Shown: positions 25,386 to 33,601 of the stretch, in pieces
How the letters are laid out: every line of letters begins with the position of its first letter
Numbering within the stretch: position 1 is the first letter of the stretch
Source: Oscillospiraceae bacterium
GTDB lineage: Bacteria; Bacillota; Clostridia; Oscillospirales; SIG627
Assembly: GCA_015064635.1 (NCBI GenBank)
Contig: SVRV01000006.1
Coordinates: 1 to 64,000 of the forward strand
Direction: 5' to 3'
DNA length: 64,000 nt
Program-made: the position numbers and the translations under genes
The notes under the pieces: model-generated
Database searches by the model: none
Told to the model about the DNA's origin: nothing
Seen by the model: the letters and a program-made list of their open reading frames with translations, nothing else

Positions 25386-26566
25386 TGAAAAAAATACTTT
25401 TTAAAAACGCACATCTTGTTCTTTCCGATACAGCACTTGAGAACGCATATCTTCTTGTTGCTGACGGAAAGATTGCGGATTTCGGAGTAAAGGATATCCA
25501 TGTTGAAGACGCCCGTGTTATCGACCTTGGCGGAGACTGGCTTACCCCCGGAATAATCGAAACTCACGCCCACGGCGGAGGCGGATTTGACTTCATGGAT
25601 GGTACAGCTGAGGCATTTGAGGGTATTGCAAAGCATCATAACGAGCATGGCGTAACTACTATGCTTGCCACTACTCTTGCAGGCAAAACGGATGAGACAG
25701 AGAACACTCTCAAGGTGTTCTGCGAGACTCAAAGCAAGATAAAGTGTTGCAATATGCTGGGTGTTCACCTTGAAGGACCTTATTTTTCATTGGCTCAAAA
25801 GGGGGCACAGGACCCCAAATATATAAAAGACCCCGATAAAAAGGAGTTGGATCTGTTTCTATCCTACGGCTGTGTGAAGCGTGTTAGCATGGCGCCCGAA
25901 TTAAATGGTGCTATGGAGGTGGGAAGATATCTTGCAGATAATGGTATTATTGTTTCAGCCGCACACACCGACGCAAGCTTCGACGTGATGGAGGAGGCGT
26001 CAAAGAACGGCTTTACTCTTACCACACACCTTTATTCGGGTATGTCAGGCGTTCATATTGCTGATTGCAAGCGTCATGCGGGAGCCATAGAGGCGGGCCT
26101 TTGCCTTGATGCGCTTTGTGCTGAGACAATTTGTGACGGAGTACATCTTCCTGACGGAATCCTTCGCCTTATATATAAGTGCAAGGGCAGAAATAATATT
26201 ATTCTCACCTCCGATGCATCAAGAGGCTCGGGACTTCCCGAAGGTACTATAATTAAGCTTGGCAGTCTTGAAAACGGTTTGGACGCACTTATTTTAAACG
26301 GCGTAGCTAACAGACCAGATATGAAGGCGTTTGCAGGAAGTGTTGCTTCGGGTGACAGACTTATCCGAACAGAACTGAATGCCGTGAAGATTCCTATGTG
26401 GGAGGTTATGGGAATGGCTACGGCAAATCCCGCAAGACTTCTCGGTATAGATGACAAAAAGGGCAAAATAGCCGTTGGCTATGATGCAGACCTTGCAGTA
26501 TTTACAAAGGACATATATACAAGAATGACCGTTGTTAACGGAGAAATAACATACGAGGTAAAATAA
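25385..26566 (+). CDS. nagA: N-acetylglucosamine-6-phosphate deacetylase
   Basis: A 393-residue amidohydrolase-fold enzyme that removes acetate from N-acetylglucosamine 6-phosphate. Visible metal and substrate motifs: THAHGGGG (HxH), VHLEGPYFS (metal Glu), SAAHTDAS and TTHLYSGM (metal histidines) and LTSDASRGSGLPEG (catalytic Asp). It feeds NagB, encoded just upstream with a one-base overlap, and its own stop overlaps the next start in the same way. A second, divergent deacetylase is encoded at 28710-29843. Confidence 0.94.
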   Translation: MKKILFKNAHLVLSDTALENAYLLVADGKIADFGVKDIHVEDARVIDLGGDWLTPGIIETHAHGGGGFDFMDGTAEAFEGIAKHHNEHGVTTMLATTLAGKTDETENTLKVFCETQSKIKCCNMLGVHLEGPYFSLAQKGAQDPKYIKDPDKKELDLFLSYGCVKRVSMAPELNGAMEVGRYLADNGIIVSAAHTDASFDVMEEASKNGFTLTTHLYSGMSGVHIADCKRHAGAIEAGLCLDALCAETICDGVHLPDGILRLIYKCKGRNNIILTSDASRGSGLPEGTIIKLGSLENGLDALILNGVANRPDMKAFAGSVASGDRLIRTELNAVKIPMWEVMGMATANPARLLGIDDKKGKIAVGYDADLAVFTKDIYTRMTVVNGEITYEVK

Positions 26567-27720
26567 TGAATATAGGAATTATAGGACTCGGTGCAAGATC
26601 TCAGGCATATGTTAAAAATATACCTAAGTTTTTTTCTCAGCATAAGATAATAGCTGTTTGTGAAAAGGATAAGGAAAGACTTGAAAATTATACCGAGCAT
26701 TATTTTAAGTACGGTATGCCCGACAAATATACCGATTTCAATGAAATGCTGAAGGATGAACGCCTTGATGCGGTGGTTATTACAACTCCGGACTATGCAC
26801 ATCTTGAGGTGGTCAGTGCCGCAATGGACAGAAATCTTAACATTATTTTGGAAAAGCCCATTGAAGCATCTGCCGAGCGTGCTCTTGCAATATATGAAAA
26901 GGCGAAGAATTATAACAAGGTTTTGAAGCTTGGATTTGTTCTCAGGTATACTCCTGTAGTTAAAAAGCTCAAGGAGCTTATCGGTAGCGAGGACGTAGGA
27001 GATGTCATTTCTATTACAGCATCCGAAAGCCTTGAACCCGGACATTCTTCAAGCTATATGAGACGTTGGCATCGTTACAAAAAGTATTCGGGCGGCATGA
27101 TGAATACAAAATGCTGTCACGATATCGATGTAATACGCTATTTGGTTGGCGGAGACATAAAGAAGGTATCAGCTATCGGCAGACTCGGTATATATACTCC
27201 CAAGAAGGGAGTTGCGGAGCATTGCTGTGACTGTCCCGAAAAGGATACCTGTCTGTATTCCTTCAATTACACAGGCTATAGATCCAAAACAAGATTTGAC
27301 TGCATGGAGGATATTTGTGTATTCAATTCCGAAAAGGATGTAATTGACAGCGAATCCATGCTTGTGGAATTTGAAAACGGTGTTAATCTTGCCTATGAGC
27401 TTGCAATGGGAAGCGCTTATGAGACAAGAAAGGGTACGATAAAATGCACTAAGGCAACCCTTGATTACAACGTAGCCGAGCGTACTATAAGAATAGAGAA
27501 ACGTGGCGGCGGAGAGATAATCAATATTACTCAGCCCGCACCCAAGGCAGGACACGGCGGTGGAGACTTAGGTCTTCTTGAACGTTTCTTTGAGTGTTGT
27601 GAAAAGGGCATTCCCGAAAACGATGCCCGTGACGGACTTATTGCAACTCTCGTTTGTATGGCAGGCGAGGATAGCATAGCAAAGAAAAAAACGATTTTGC
27701 TTGAGGATTACGGCATATAA
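26566..27720 (+). CDS. Gfo/Idh/MocA-family oxidoreductase
   Basis: A 384-residue NAD(P)-binding protein with GIIGLGARSQAYVKN at the start and LEKPIEAS near residue 97 carrying the family lysine. Residues about 220-245 contain a cysteine cluster (CCDCPEKDTC followed by a Cys in DCMED), four or more cysteines in a short span, which looks like a structural metal site and is found in one branch of the family. The tight TAATG overlap with nagA makes it part of amino-sugar use, perhaps oxidising or epimerising a related sugar before phosphorylation. Exact substrate unknown. Confidence 0.86.
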   Translation: MNIGIIGLGARSQAYVKNIPKFFSQHKIIAVCEKDKERLENYTEHYFKYGMPDKYTDFNEMLKDERLDAVVITTPDYAHLEVVSAAMDRNLNIILEKPIEASAERALAIYEKAKNYNKVLKLGFVLRYTPVVKKLKELIGSEDVGDVISITASESLEPGHSSSYMRRWHRYKKYSGGMMNTKCCHDIDVIRYLVGGDIKKVSAIGRLGIYTPKKGVAEHCCDCPEKDTCLYSFNYTGYRSKTRFDCMEDICVFNSEKDVIDSESMLVEFENGVNLAYELAMGSAYETRKGTIKCTKATLDYNVAERTIRIEKRGGGEIINITQPAPKAGHGGGDLGLLERFFECCEKGIPENDARDGLIATLVCMAGEDSIAKKKTILLEDYGI

Positions 27721-27725
27721 GCATG

Positions 27726-27766
27726 ACAGGAGTTAAAAGCTTCAATAGGAAACTTTTAACTCCTGT
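27726..27766. terminator. Probable terminator between convergent genes
   Basis: Perfect 14-bp inverted repeat (27726-27739 with 27753-27766) with a 13-base loop, but no T run follows on either side; it may need another factor. Confidence 0.45.
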
Positions 27767-27793
27767 TGATTATTGATGAATGTTTGGAGTATT

Positions 27794-28573
27794 TTACTCA
27801 TGCTCCTTGAACTTGCTTGGTGTTATGCCTGTTGCTTTTTTGAAGGCATGGGAAAAGGCATAAATGTCTTCAAAACCCAAAATTTCCGCAGTTTCGCTTA
27901 TCGAATAAGCTCCGCTTTTTATAAGAGAGCAAGCCATTTTTATTCTCAAATTATTTTTGTAGGTTATGGGGGACATCCCGAAGGTTTCTTTAAAAAGACG
28001 GCGAAACGTTGCTTGACTCATATTGCACAGCTCACTTAATTCTTTTGTGTAGACCTTTTCGCAATATCCTTCACGAAGTCTGTAGAGCGCAGGTGAAAGT
28101 CTCATGATTCCTTCATAATCATTTTCACACTCTTCAATCTTTGATAATATGAAAAGAAAACTGCCGGTTCTTCTTAGCTTTGCAGAAAGTGAAGGATATG
28201 TGAAATCCTTTAAAATTTCCGAAAAGCTTTCTTGTATATCATCTTCTGTATCAACCAAAACTTGTACCGGATGCTTTGAAAACAAAAGAAATGTTTTTTT
28301 AATTGAATCTATAATATCAAAATCTACATATATGGCAGAAATTTCTTTAGAGGCTTTATATTTGTAGGAGCATCCTTTAGGTAGATAAACGACATCTCGT
28401 TCTCTTGCTATAAATTCTGTGCTGTTGAAACTAAAGCGCATACCGCCTCGTACAATATACAATAGTTTGCTGCACTGTTGATTTTCAACAGATAAGCTTG
28501 TTATGGTAGGAATCGTGGTACAGTCGTGAAGAATAATAACTGTTTTTTCTGTATCAAAGTTTATAAGCTTCAT
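27794..28573 (-). CDS. AraC-family transcriptional regulator
   Basis: A 259-residue regulator: cupin-like ligand-binding domain in the first 150 residues (YLPKGCSYKYKAS and YVDFDI strands) and two helix-turn-helix motifs in the last 100 (ELSELCNMSQATFRRLFKE, then SISETAEILGFEDIYAFSHA). GGTGA precedes the ATG. It is divergent from the second amino-sugar cluster at 28710, whose promoter has a good -10 but a poor -35, the usual form of an activator-dependent promoter, so this protein is the likely activator of that cluster. Its probable ligand would be an amino-sugar phosphate or oligosaccharide (inference). Confidence 0.88.
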   Translation of the reverse strand: MKLINFDTEKTVIILHDCTTIPTITSLSVENQQCSKLLYIVRGGMRFSFNSTEFIARERDVVYLPKGCSYKYKASKEISAIYVDFDIIDSIKKTFLLFSKHPVQVLVDTEDDIQESFSEILKDFTYPSLSAKLRRTGSFLFILSKIEECENDYEGIMRLSPALYRLREGYCEKVYTKELSELCNMSQATFRRLFKETFGMSPITYKNNLRIKMACSLIKSGAYSISETAEILGFEDIYAFSHAFKKATGITPSKFKEHE

Positions 28574-28588
28574 TAAATCACCGCGTTT

Positions 28589-28616
28589 ATTTTAACACAA
28601 AAAAATTATATGTCAA
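28589..28616 (-). promoter_or_regulatory. Promoter of the AraC-family gene
   Basis: Minus strand: TTGACA (28616-28611), 16-base spacer, TAAAAT (28594-28589). Confidence 0.55.
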
Positions 28617-28709
28617 GAAAAATGAGCGAATAATACAAAAATATATCGTTTTTTGCATTTTGTTTAACTTCAAAAAATGTATAATTAAAATAAGGAGAGG
28701 GTGAAGGAA

Positions 28710-29843
28710 ATGCTTACTGTTTTAAAAAATGCGAATGTTTACATAAATGATAGTTTTGTAAAAAAAGATATCGCAATTAGCCAAAAAATTGAAAGAATTG
28801 GCAATAATCTTTCGGGTGACAAGGAAATTGATTTAGAAGGAAGATATATTACCCCTGGATTTATTGATATTCATGTCCATGGCAGAGGCGGTATAGATGC
28901 CGCAAGCGATTGTGAAGCTCTCTCGATAGAACTTGCAAAAAACGGAGTTACATCTTTTCTTCCTACCACGCTGACTCTTAGTGTCGAGGATACCTTAAAG
29001 GCTATGTCATATTTAGCCGATTATATCGATTCTCAAAGTGCAAAAGGAGCAGAGGTACTGGGAATATACAGTGAGGGCATCTTCTTTTCCAAGGAAAAAT
29101 GCGGTGCACAAAATCCCGATTACATTAAAGAAAGCATTGATATTTCGCTTGTTGAAAAAATTATAGAATCAGGAAAAGGGCATTTGAAGGTAATGGCTTA
29201 CGCCCCTGAAAACGATGGTAGTGTGGAGCTTTCGGCATATCTTAAAGAAAAAGGTATTCGTGCTTCGATGGGGCATACCAATGCGTTGGAAAAAGAAATA
29301 AAGCCTTGTGTTGATGCAGGCCTTTCGGGTGTTACTCACCTTTATAACGGAATGCGTTGGATGAATCATCTTGAGCTTGGTGCAAGTGGTGTTGGGGTTT
29401 TTGATGAAAGACTGTATGTTGAATTGATTGTTGATGGATATCATGTGAATAAAGAATTTATAAATATTGCTTTTGAGTTTAAGCCGATTGATAAAATAAT
29501 CTTTATAAGTGACAATGTTCATCTTTCGGGACTTCCTGAAGGGAAAGGAAGTATGGGCGGCGTTCCTGTTATTATAAAAGCAGATAAGCTTATAGTTGAC
29601 CAAAGCGAGGGCTATAGCCTGGCGGGGAGCTGCTTACGTCTTTGCGACAGCGTAAAAAATGCTAACAAGATGACCGGGATTTCTTTTGAAAAGCTTATAA
29701 AATGTGTGACAATAAATCCTGCCGAATATATAGGAGTCAGTGATAGAAAAGGAAGCATCGAAGAAGGTAAAGATGCTGATATCAATATATTTGATAAAGA
29801 GTTTAATTTAATAAAAACATACATAAAAGGAGAAGAAATATGA
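28710..29843 (+). CDS. Divergent NagA-like amino-sugar-6-phosphate deacetylase
   Basis: A 377-residue amidohydrolase-fold protein of the NagA/AgaA group: DIHVHGRGG (HxH), MGHTNA and THLYNGM (metal histidines) and ISDNVHLSGLPEG (catalytic Asp region). The metal-Glu segment reads YSEGIFFS instead of HLEGPYFS, keeping the Glu but changing its neighbours. Identity to the nagA product at 25385 appears modest. GAGGG at 28696 selects the ATG at 28710 over the GTG at 28701. It overlaps the next gene (ATGA) and, with the neighbouring GH109-like genes, may act on N-acetylgalactosamine 6-phosphate; that is inference. A TATAAT at 28680-28685 lacks a good -35. Confidence 0.85.
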   Translation: MLTVLKNANVYINDSFVKKDIAISQKIERIGNNLSGDKEIDLEGRYITPGFIDIHVHGRGGIDAASDCEALSIELAKNGVTSFLPTTLTLSVEDTLKAMSYLADYIDSQSAKGAEVLGIYSEGIFFSKEKCGAQNPDYIKESIDISLVEKIIESGKGHLKVMAYAPENDGSVELSAYLKEKGIRASMGHTNALEKEIKPCVDAGLSGVTHLYNGMRWMNHLELGASGVGVFDERLYVELIVDGYHVNKEFINIAFEFKPIDKIIFISDNVHLSGLPEGKGSMGGVPVIIKADKLIVDQSEGYSLAGSCLRLCDSVKNANKMTGISFEKLIKCVTINPAEYIGVSDRKGSIEEGKDADINIFDKEFNLIKTYIKGEEI

Positions 29844-30694
29844 TACCGGAGTACAATCTTATTCCGCCAAGTGAACTTGGCAAAGGGAGCAACATTAAGC
29901 TTGATGTATGCGACTGCGAACAAGACCTTTATTGGAAAATGGCTATTGAGGTTTTTGAAGTAATAAAGGAAAACAACGAGAAGGGTGAGGATACTGTAAT
30001 GATAGTTCCTTATGGTCCATTAGGTCCGTATAGCCGTCTTGTATGGCTTGTAAACAAGTATCATTTAAGTCTTAAACGTTGCCATTTTATAAACATGGAT
30101 GAGTATTTAACTGAAGACTTTAAGTATCTTGATAAGTCTGATCCGCTTTCATTCAGAGGCGGCATGGACAGAATTTTTTATAATCTTATTGATGAAGAGC
30201 TTAATGTTCCCGAAAATCAGAGAATTTTTCCAGATCCTGAAAAGCCTGAATTTATTGAAGAATATATTAGAAAACAAGGGAAACTTGATATGGCTTGGGG
30301 AGGAGTGGGGATTACTGCTCATTTTGCTTTCAATGAGCCTCCCGAACCGGGTGAGACAATGTCAAATGAAGAATTTGCAAACCTTCCTACTCGTGTTCTG
30401 AAGGTAGCAAGGGAAACCATCACAATAAATGCTTTTATGAATTGTGCAGCGGATCTCGATGCTATTCCTCAAAATTGCATTACCATTGGTATGAGAGAGG
30501 CATTTATGGCTAAAAAGGTGAGAATGTGTATGCCGAGAGATTGGAATGCGGCGGCACTCAGAAAAATTCTTCATGGCCCGATTACAAGTAAGATTCCTTG
30601 CTCTCTTTTTCAAAATCACCCCGATGCAAAAATTTATGCAGCAAGTGTAGCTCTTGCCGCACCCATTCCTGAAATCAGAATTTACAATAAATAA
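29840..30694 (+). CDS. Divergent NagB-like amino-sugar-6-phosphate isomerase/deaminase
   Basis: A 284-residue protein of the NagB/RpiA/SoL superfamily. It keeps MDEYL (catalytic Asp of NagB) and the His and Glu of HFAFNEPPEP, but the loop just before reads GGVGITAHFAFNEP where NagB has GVGxNGHIAFNEP: the residue matching Asp141 of E. coli NagB is Thr, and Gly before the His is Ala. It is longer than NagB at the N-terminus. These changes suggest altered substrate or chemistry, possibly a galactosamine-6-phosphate (AgaI-like) enzyme. Translationally coupled to the deacetylase before it by an ATGA overlap. Confidence 0.82.
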   Translation: MIPEYNLIPPSELGKGSNIKLDVCDCEQDLYWKMAIEVFEVIKENNEKGEDTVMIVPYGPLGPYSRLVWLVNKYHLSLKRCHFINMDEYLTEDFKYLDKSDPLSFRGGMDRIFYNLIDEELNVPENQRIFPDPEKPEFIEEYIRKQGKLDMAWGGVGITAHFAFNEPPEPGETMSNEEFANLPTRVLKVARETITINAFMNCAADLDAIPQNCITIGMREAFMAKKVRMCMPRDWNAAALRKILHGPITSKIPCSLFQNHPDAKIYAASVALAAPIPEIRIYNK

Positions 30695-30717
30695 TCATTC
30701 GGTAAGGAGTGAAGATT

Positions 30718-31989
30718 ATGAAAGAAAAGATTAAGGTTGGATATGTAGGACTTGGCAGAAGAGGAACAGGTATGCTTCAAAACTGTCTTTCTGAGATGAC
30801 GGATGTTGAGGTTAAATACATCTGTGACCTTAACGAAAAGAAAATAGAAAAAACACTAAAATATCTTGCTGAGAAGAACTATCCGACAACTCCGATCGCT
30901 ACATCTGATTACAAGGAAATTCTTGACGATGACGAGATTGACGCAGTTTTTTATATGACCGGTTGGAATTCAAGAGTTAAATATGCCATTGAAACAATGA
31001 AGGCAGGAAAATATGCGGCAATTGAGGTTGGATGCGCTCTTGACCTTCAGGAATGCTATGACCTTGTAAAGACCTACGAGGAAACAAAGGTCCCTGTAAT
31101 GATGCTGGAGAACTGTTGCTACGGCAGAGATGAAATGATGACTCTGCGCATGGTAAAGGAAGGTCTTTTCGGTGAGATAATCCAGTGCAACGGTGCATAT
31201 CATCATGATATTACGGTGGGCTTCTTCCGCAAGGACGAAGACGGTAACTACGAAAAGGATCACTATCGTGTATGGGAATATCTGAACCGCAATTGCGAGA
31301 ATTACCCAACTCACGAGCTTGGACCTATCTCCAAGGTGCTTGGTATTAACAGAGGTAACAGAATGCTCTCGCTTACAGCCTTTTCAAGCAAGGCAAGAGG
31401 CATTGAGCATTACATAGAAACCTATCACCCCGATCATTATTTGAAGGGTAAGAAGTTCAATCAGGGAGATATTGTAACCACAATGATTACCTGTGCCGGC
31501 GGTGAGCTTATTAGACTTACTCTGGATACCACACTTATCCGTCCTTTTTACAGCCGTGAATTCACTGTAAGAGGAACAAAGGGAATGTGTGAGGAGAGCA
31601 AGCAAAACGTTCATACCTACATTCTGGAAGGAATGGAGGAAGGCGTTTTTGACAATAGGGAAGAATTTTATGCAAAATACGACCATCCTCTTCATAAAGA
31701 GTATGCCGAAATGCAGGCAATGGGTGACCATGGCGGAATAGACTGGCTGGTGCTTCGTGCCTTTGTTGAAAGTGTTAAAAATGGTACAAATACACCTATT
31801 GACGCGTACGACACAGCCGCTTGGCTTGCCATCGGACCTCTTTCCGAAATGTCGATATCGGGCGGCAATGTATCTGTTGCAATTCCCGACTTCACAAACG
31901 GAAAATGGTTCAGGCGTGAAGAACCGAATATGAGCAAATACTCCCTTGATGTCGTGGTTGAAGACCCCACAACACCTATAAAACCGTAA
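30718..31989 (+). CDS. GH109-like (Gfo/Idh/MocA fold) alpha-N-acetylgalactosaminidase candidate
   Basis: A 423-residue protein with a Rossmann start (KVGYVGLGRRGTGML) and, in the second half, the run of motifs known from GH109 enzymes, which use bound NAD to cleave alpha-N-acetylgalactosaminides: MMLENCCYGRDEMM near residue 130, YPTHELGPI near 190, GINRGNRMLSLTAFSSKARG after it, and GDIVTTMI. No signal peptide, so it would act on imported sugars. AAGGAG selects the ATG at 30718. It follows the divergent NagA/NagB pair by 23 bases and has a close copy at 32134, separated by a terminator and a promoter. A plain dehydrogenase role cannot be excluded. Confidence 0.8.
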   Translation: MKEKIKVGYVGLGRRGTGMLQNCLSEMTDVEVKYICDLNEKKIEKTLKYLAEKNYPTTPIATSDYKEILDDDEIDAVFYMTGWNSRVKYAIETMKAGKYAAIEVGCALDLQECYDLVKTYEETKVPVMMLENCCYGRDEMMTLRMVKEGLFGEIIQCNGAYHHDITVGFFRKDEDGNYEKDHYRVWEYLNRNCENYPTHELGPISKVLGINRGNRMLSLTAFSSKARGIEHYIETYHPDHYLKGKKFNQGDIVTTMITCAGGELIRLTLDTTLIRPFYSREFTVRGTKGMCEESKQNVHTYILEGMEEGVFDNREEFYAKYDHPLHKEYAEMQAMGDHGGIDWLVLRAFVESVKNGTNTPIDAYDTAAWLAIGPLSEMSISGGNVSVAIPDFTNGKWFRREEPNMSKYSLDVVVEDPTTPIKP

Positions 31990-31992
31990 TTA

Positions 31993-32041
31993 TATGGACA
32001 AAACGTTGAACGACAAGTATACTGTCAACGTTTTGTCCATA
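31993..32041 (+). terminator. Long hairpin terminator between the GH109-like genes
   Basis: Perfect 17-bp inverted repeat (31993-32009 with 32025-32041), 15-base loop, weak T-rich tail (TTGTTTTG). The 11 bases TTTTGTCCATA of the right arm (32031-32041) are repeated directly at 32046-32056. Confidence 0.6.
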
Positions 32042-32074
32042 ATTGTTTTGTCCATAAAAAGTTGTAATTTCCTA

Positions 32075-32103
32075 TTGCATTTTTTGAAAATACATATTAT
32101 ACT
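32075..32103 (+). promoter_or_regulatory. Promoter of the second GH109-like gene
   Basis: TTGCAT (32075-32080), 17-base spacer, TATACT (32098-32103). Confidence 0.6.
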
Positions 32104-32133
32104 TTAATCGAATAAATGATAAGGAGAACTATC

Positions 32134-33414
32134 ATGAAAGAGAAAATTAAAGTAGGTTACATAGGGCTCGGAAGACGTGGCACAGGAATGCTTCGTTACT
32201 GTGTTGCGGAAATGAAGGATGTAGAGGTAAAGTATATTTGCGACCTCAATGAAAACAAAATTGAAAAAATACTTGGAATACTCGCGGAAAAAGAGTATCC
32301 GACTCCCAAGACAACAACAAATTATAAAGATATACTCGCCGACGATGAAATCGACGCAGTATTTATTATGACAAGCTGGAATTCAAGAGTAAAGCTTGCA
32401 ATTGATGCTATGAAGGCGGGCAAGTATGCTGCAATAGAAGTAGGCTGTGCTTTTGATATTTCTGAATGTTATGAGCTCGTTAAGACATATGAGGAAACAA
32501 AGGTTCCCGTTATGATGCTTGAAAACTGCTGCTACGGCAGAGACGAAATGATGACCCTTCGTATGATAAAGGAAGGTCTCTTTGGAGAAATAATTCAGGC
32601 AAACGGTGCGTATCACCATTACCTCAATCCCGTTGAATTTTTCCAGAAGGATGCCGACGGCAACGTTGTAACAGACCACTACCGTCTTGCAGAGTATCTC
32701 AACCGCAACTGTGAAAACTATCCCACTCATGAGCTTGGTCCCATTTCAAAGTGCCTTGGTATTAACCGTGGAAACAAAATGCTCTCTCTTACAGCTTTCT
32801 CCAGCAAGGCAAGAGGCATTGAGACCTACATGAATGACCATGTAACCCCGGACCATCCTTTTGCAGGAATGAAGTTTAACCAGGGCGACATAATCACTAC
32901 AATAATCAAATGCGCAAACGGTGAGATAATCCATTTGACTCTTGATACAACACTTCCCCGTGCTTTTTACAGCCGAGAGTTTACAATTCGAGGTACAAAG
33001 GGCATGTGTGAAGAAAGCGGAATGGGTAAGCATACATATTATCTTGACGGAATGGAAGAAAACAAGCATTTCGATAACAAGGAAGAGTTTTACGAGAAGT
33101 ATGACCACCCTCTTCACAAAGAATATGTTGAATCGGGAGCAAAGGGCGGTCACGGCGGTATAGACTGGCTTGTTCTTCGTGCCTTTGTTGAAAGTGTTAA
33201 AAACGGAGTTGAGCCTCCTATTGATGCATATGACACAGCGGCATGGCTTGCTATCGGACCTCTTTCCGAAATGTCTATTGCAAACGGAAGTACAGCAGTT
33301 TCAGTTCCCGACTTCACTAACGGCAGATGGTTCAGACGAGAAGAACCCAACATGGGCAAGTATTCACTGGATGTTGTTATAACAGACCCTGATACACCTA
33401 TCGATCCCGTATAA
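32134..33414 (+). CDS. GH109-like alpha-N-acetylgalactosaminidase candidate, second copy
   Basis: A 426-residue close paralogue of the protein at 30718, clearly similar along the whole length (start KVGYIGLGRRGTGML, MMLENCCYGRDEMM, YPTHELGPI, GINRGNKMLSLTAFSSKARG, TNGRWFRREEPNM). Differences cluster around residues 166-180 (HHYLNPVEFFQKD) and in the loop near 240, which could change the substrate pocket. AAGGAG precedes the ATG at 32134. It has its own promoter and a strong terminator, so the tandem duplicates can be expressed separately. The same caution about glycosidase versus dehydrogenase function applies. Confidence 0.8.
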   Translation: MKEKIKVGYIGLGRRGTGMLRYCVAEMKDVEVKYICDLNENKIEKILGILAEKEYPTPKTTTNYKDILADDEIDAVFIMTSWNSRVKLAIDAMKAGKYAAIEVGCAFDISECYELVKTYEETKVPVMMLENCCYGRDEMMTLRMIKEGLFGEIIQANGAYHHYLNPVEFFQKDADGNVVTDHYRLAEYLNRNCENYPTHELGPISKCLGINRGNKMLSLTAFSSKARGIETYMNDHVTPDHPFAGMKFNQGDIITTIIKCANGEIIHLTLDTTLPRAFYSREFTIRGTKGMCEESGMGKHTYYLDGMEENKHFDNKEEFYEKYDHPLHKEYVESGAKGGHGGIDWLVLRAFVESVKNGVEPPIDAYDTAAWLAIGPLSEMSIANGSTAVSVPDFTNGRWFRREEPNMGKYSLDVVITDPDTPIDPV

Positions 33415-33420
33415 GAAACG

Positions 33421-33455
33421 AATCCGAAGCATGTTACAGTGCTTCGGATTTTTTG
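33421..33455 (+). terminator. Terminator after the second GH109-like gene
   Basis: Perfect 11-bp stem (33421-33431 with 33440-33450), 8-base loop, seven-T run. Confidence 0.8.
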
Positions 33456-33516
33456 TGTAAAGTTACAATAAAAAAAGAAATATTTTGTAATAAATTATAC
33501 ATCTTTTTTTAAAAGG

Positions 33517-33545
33517 TTGACATTTTGAAAAAAACAATATATAAT
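33517..33545 (+). promoter_or_regulatory. Consensus promoter of the LRR protein gene
   Basis: TTGACA (33517-33522), 17-base spacer, TATAAT (33540-33545); perfect match in both boxes. Confidence 0.8.
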
Positions 33546-33601
33546 AACACTATTAAAGTATACACTTCTATAAATTATAAGCAAAAGAAGAGGTAAAGAT
33601 T

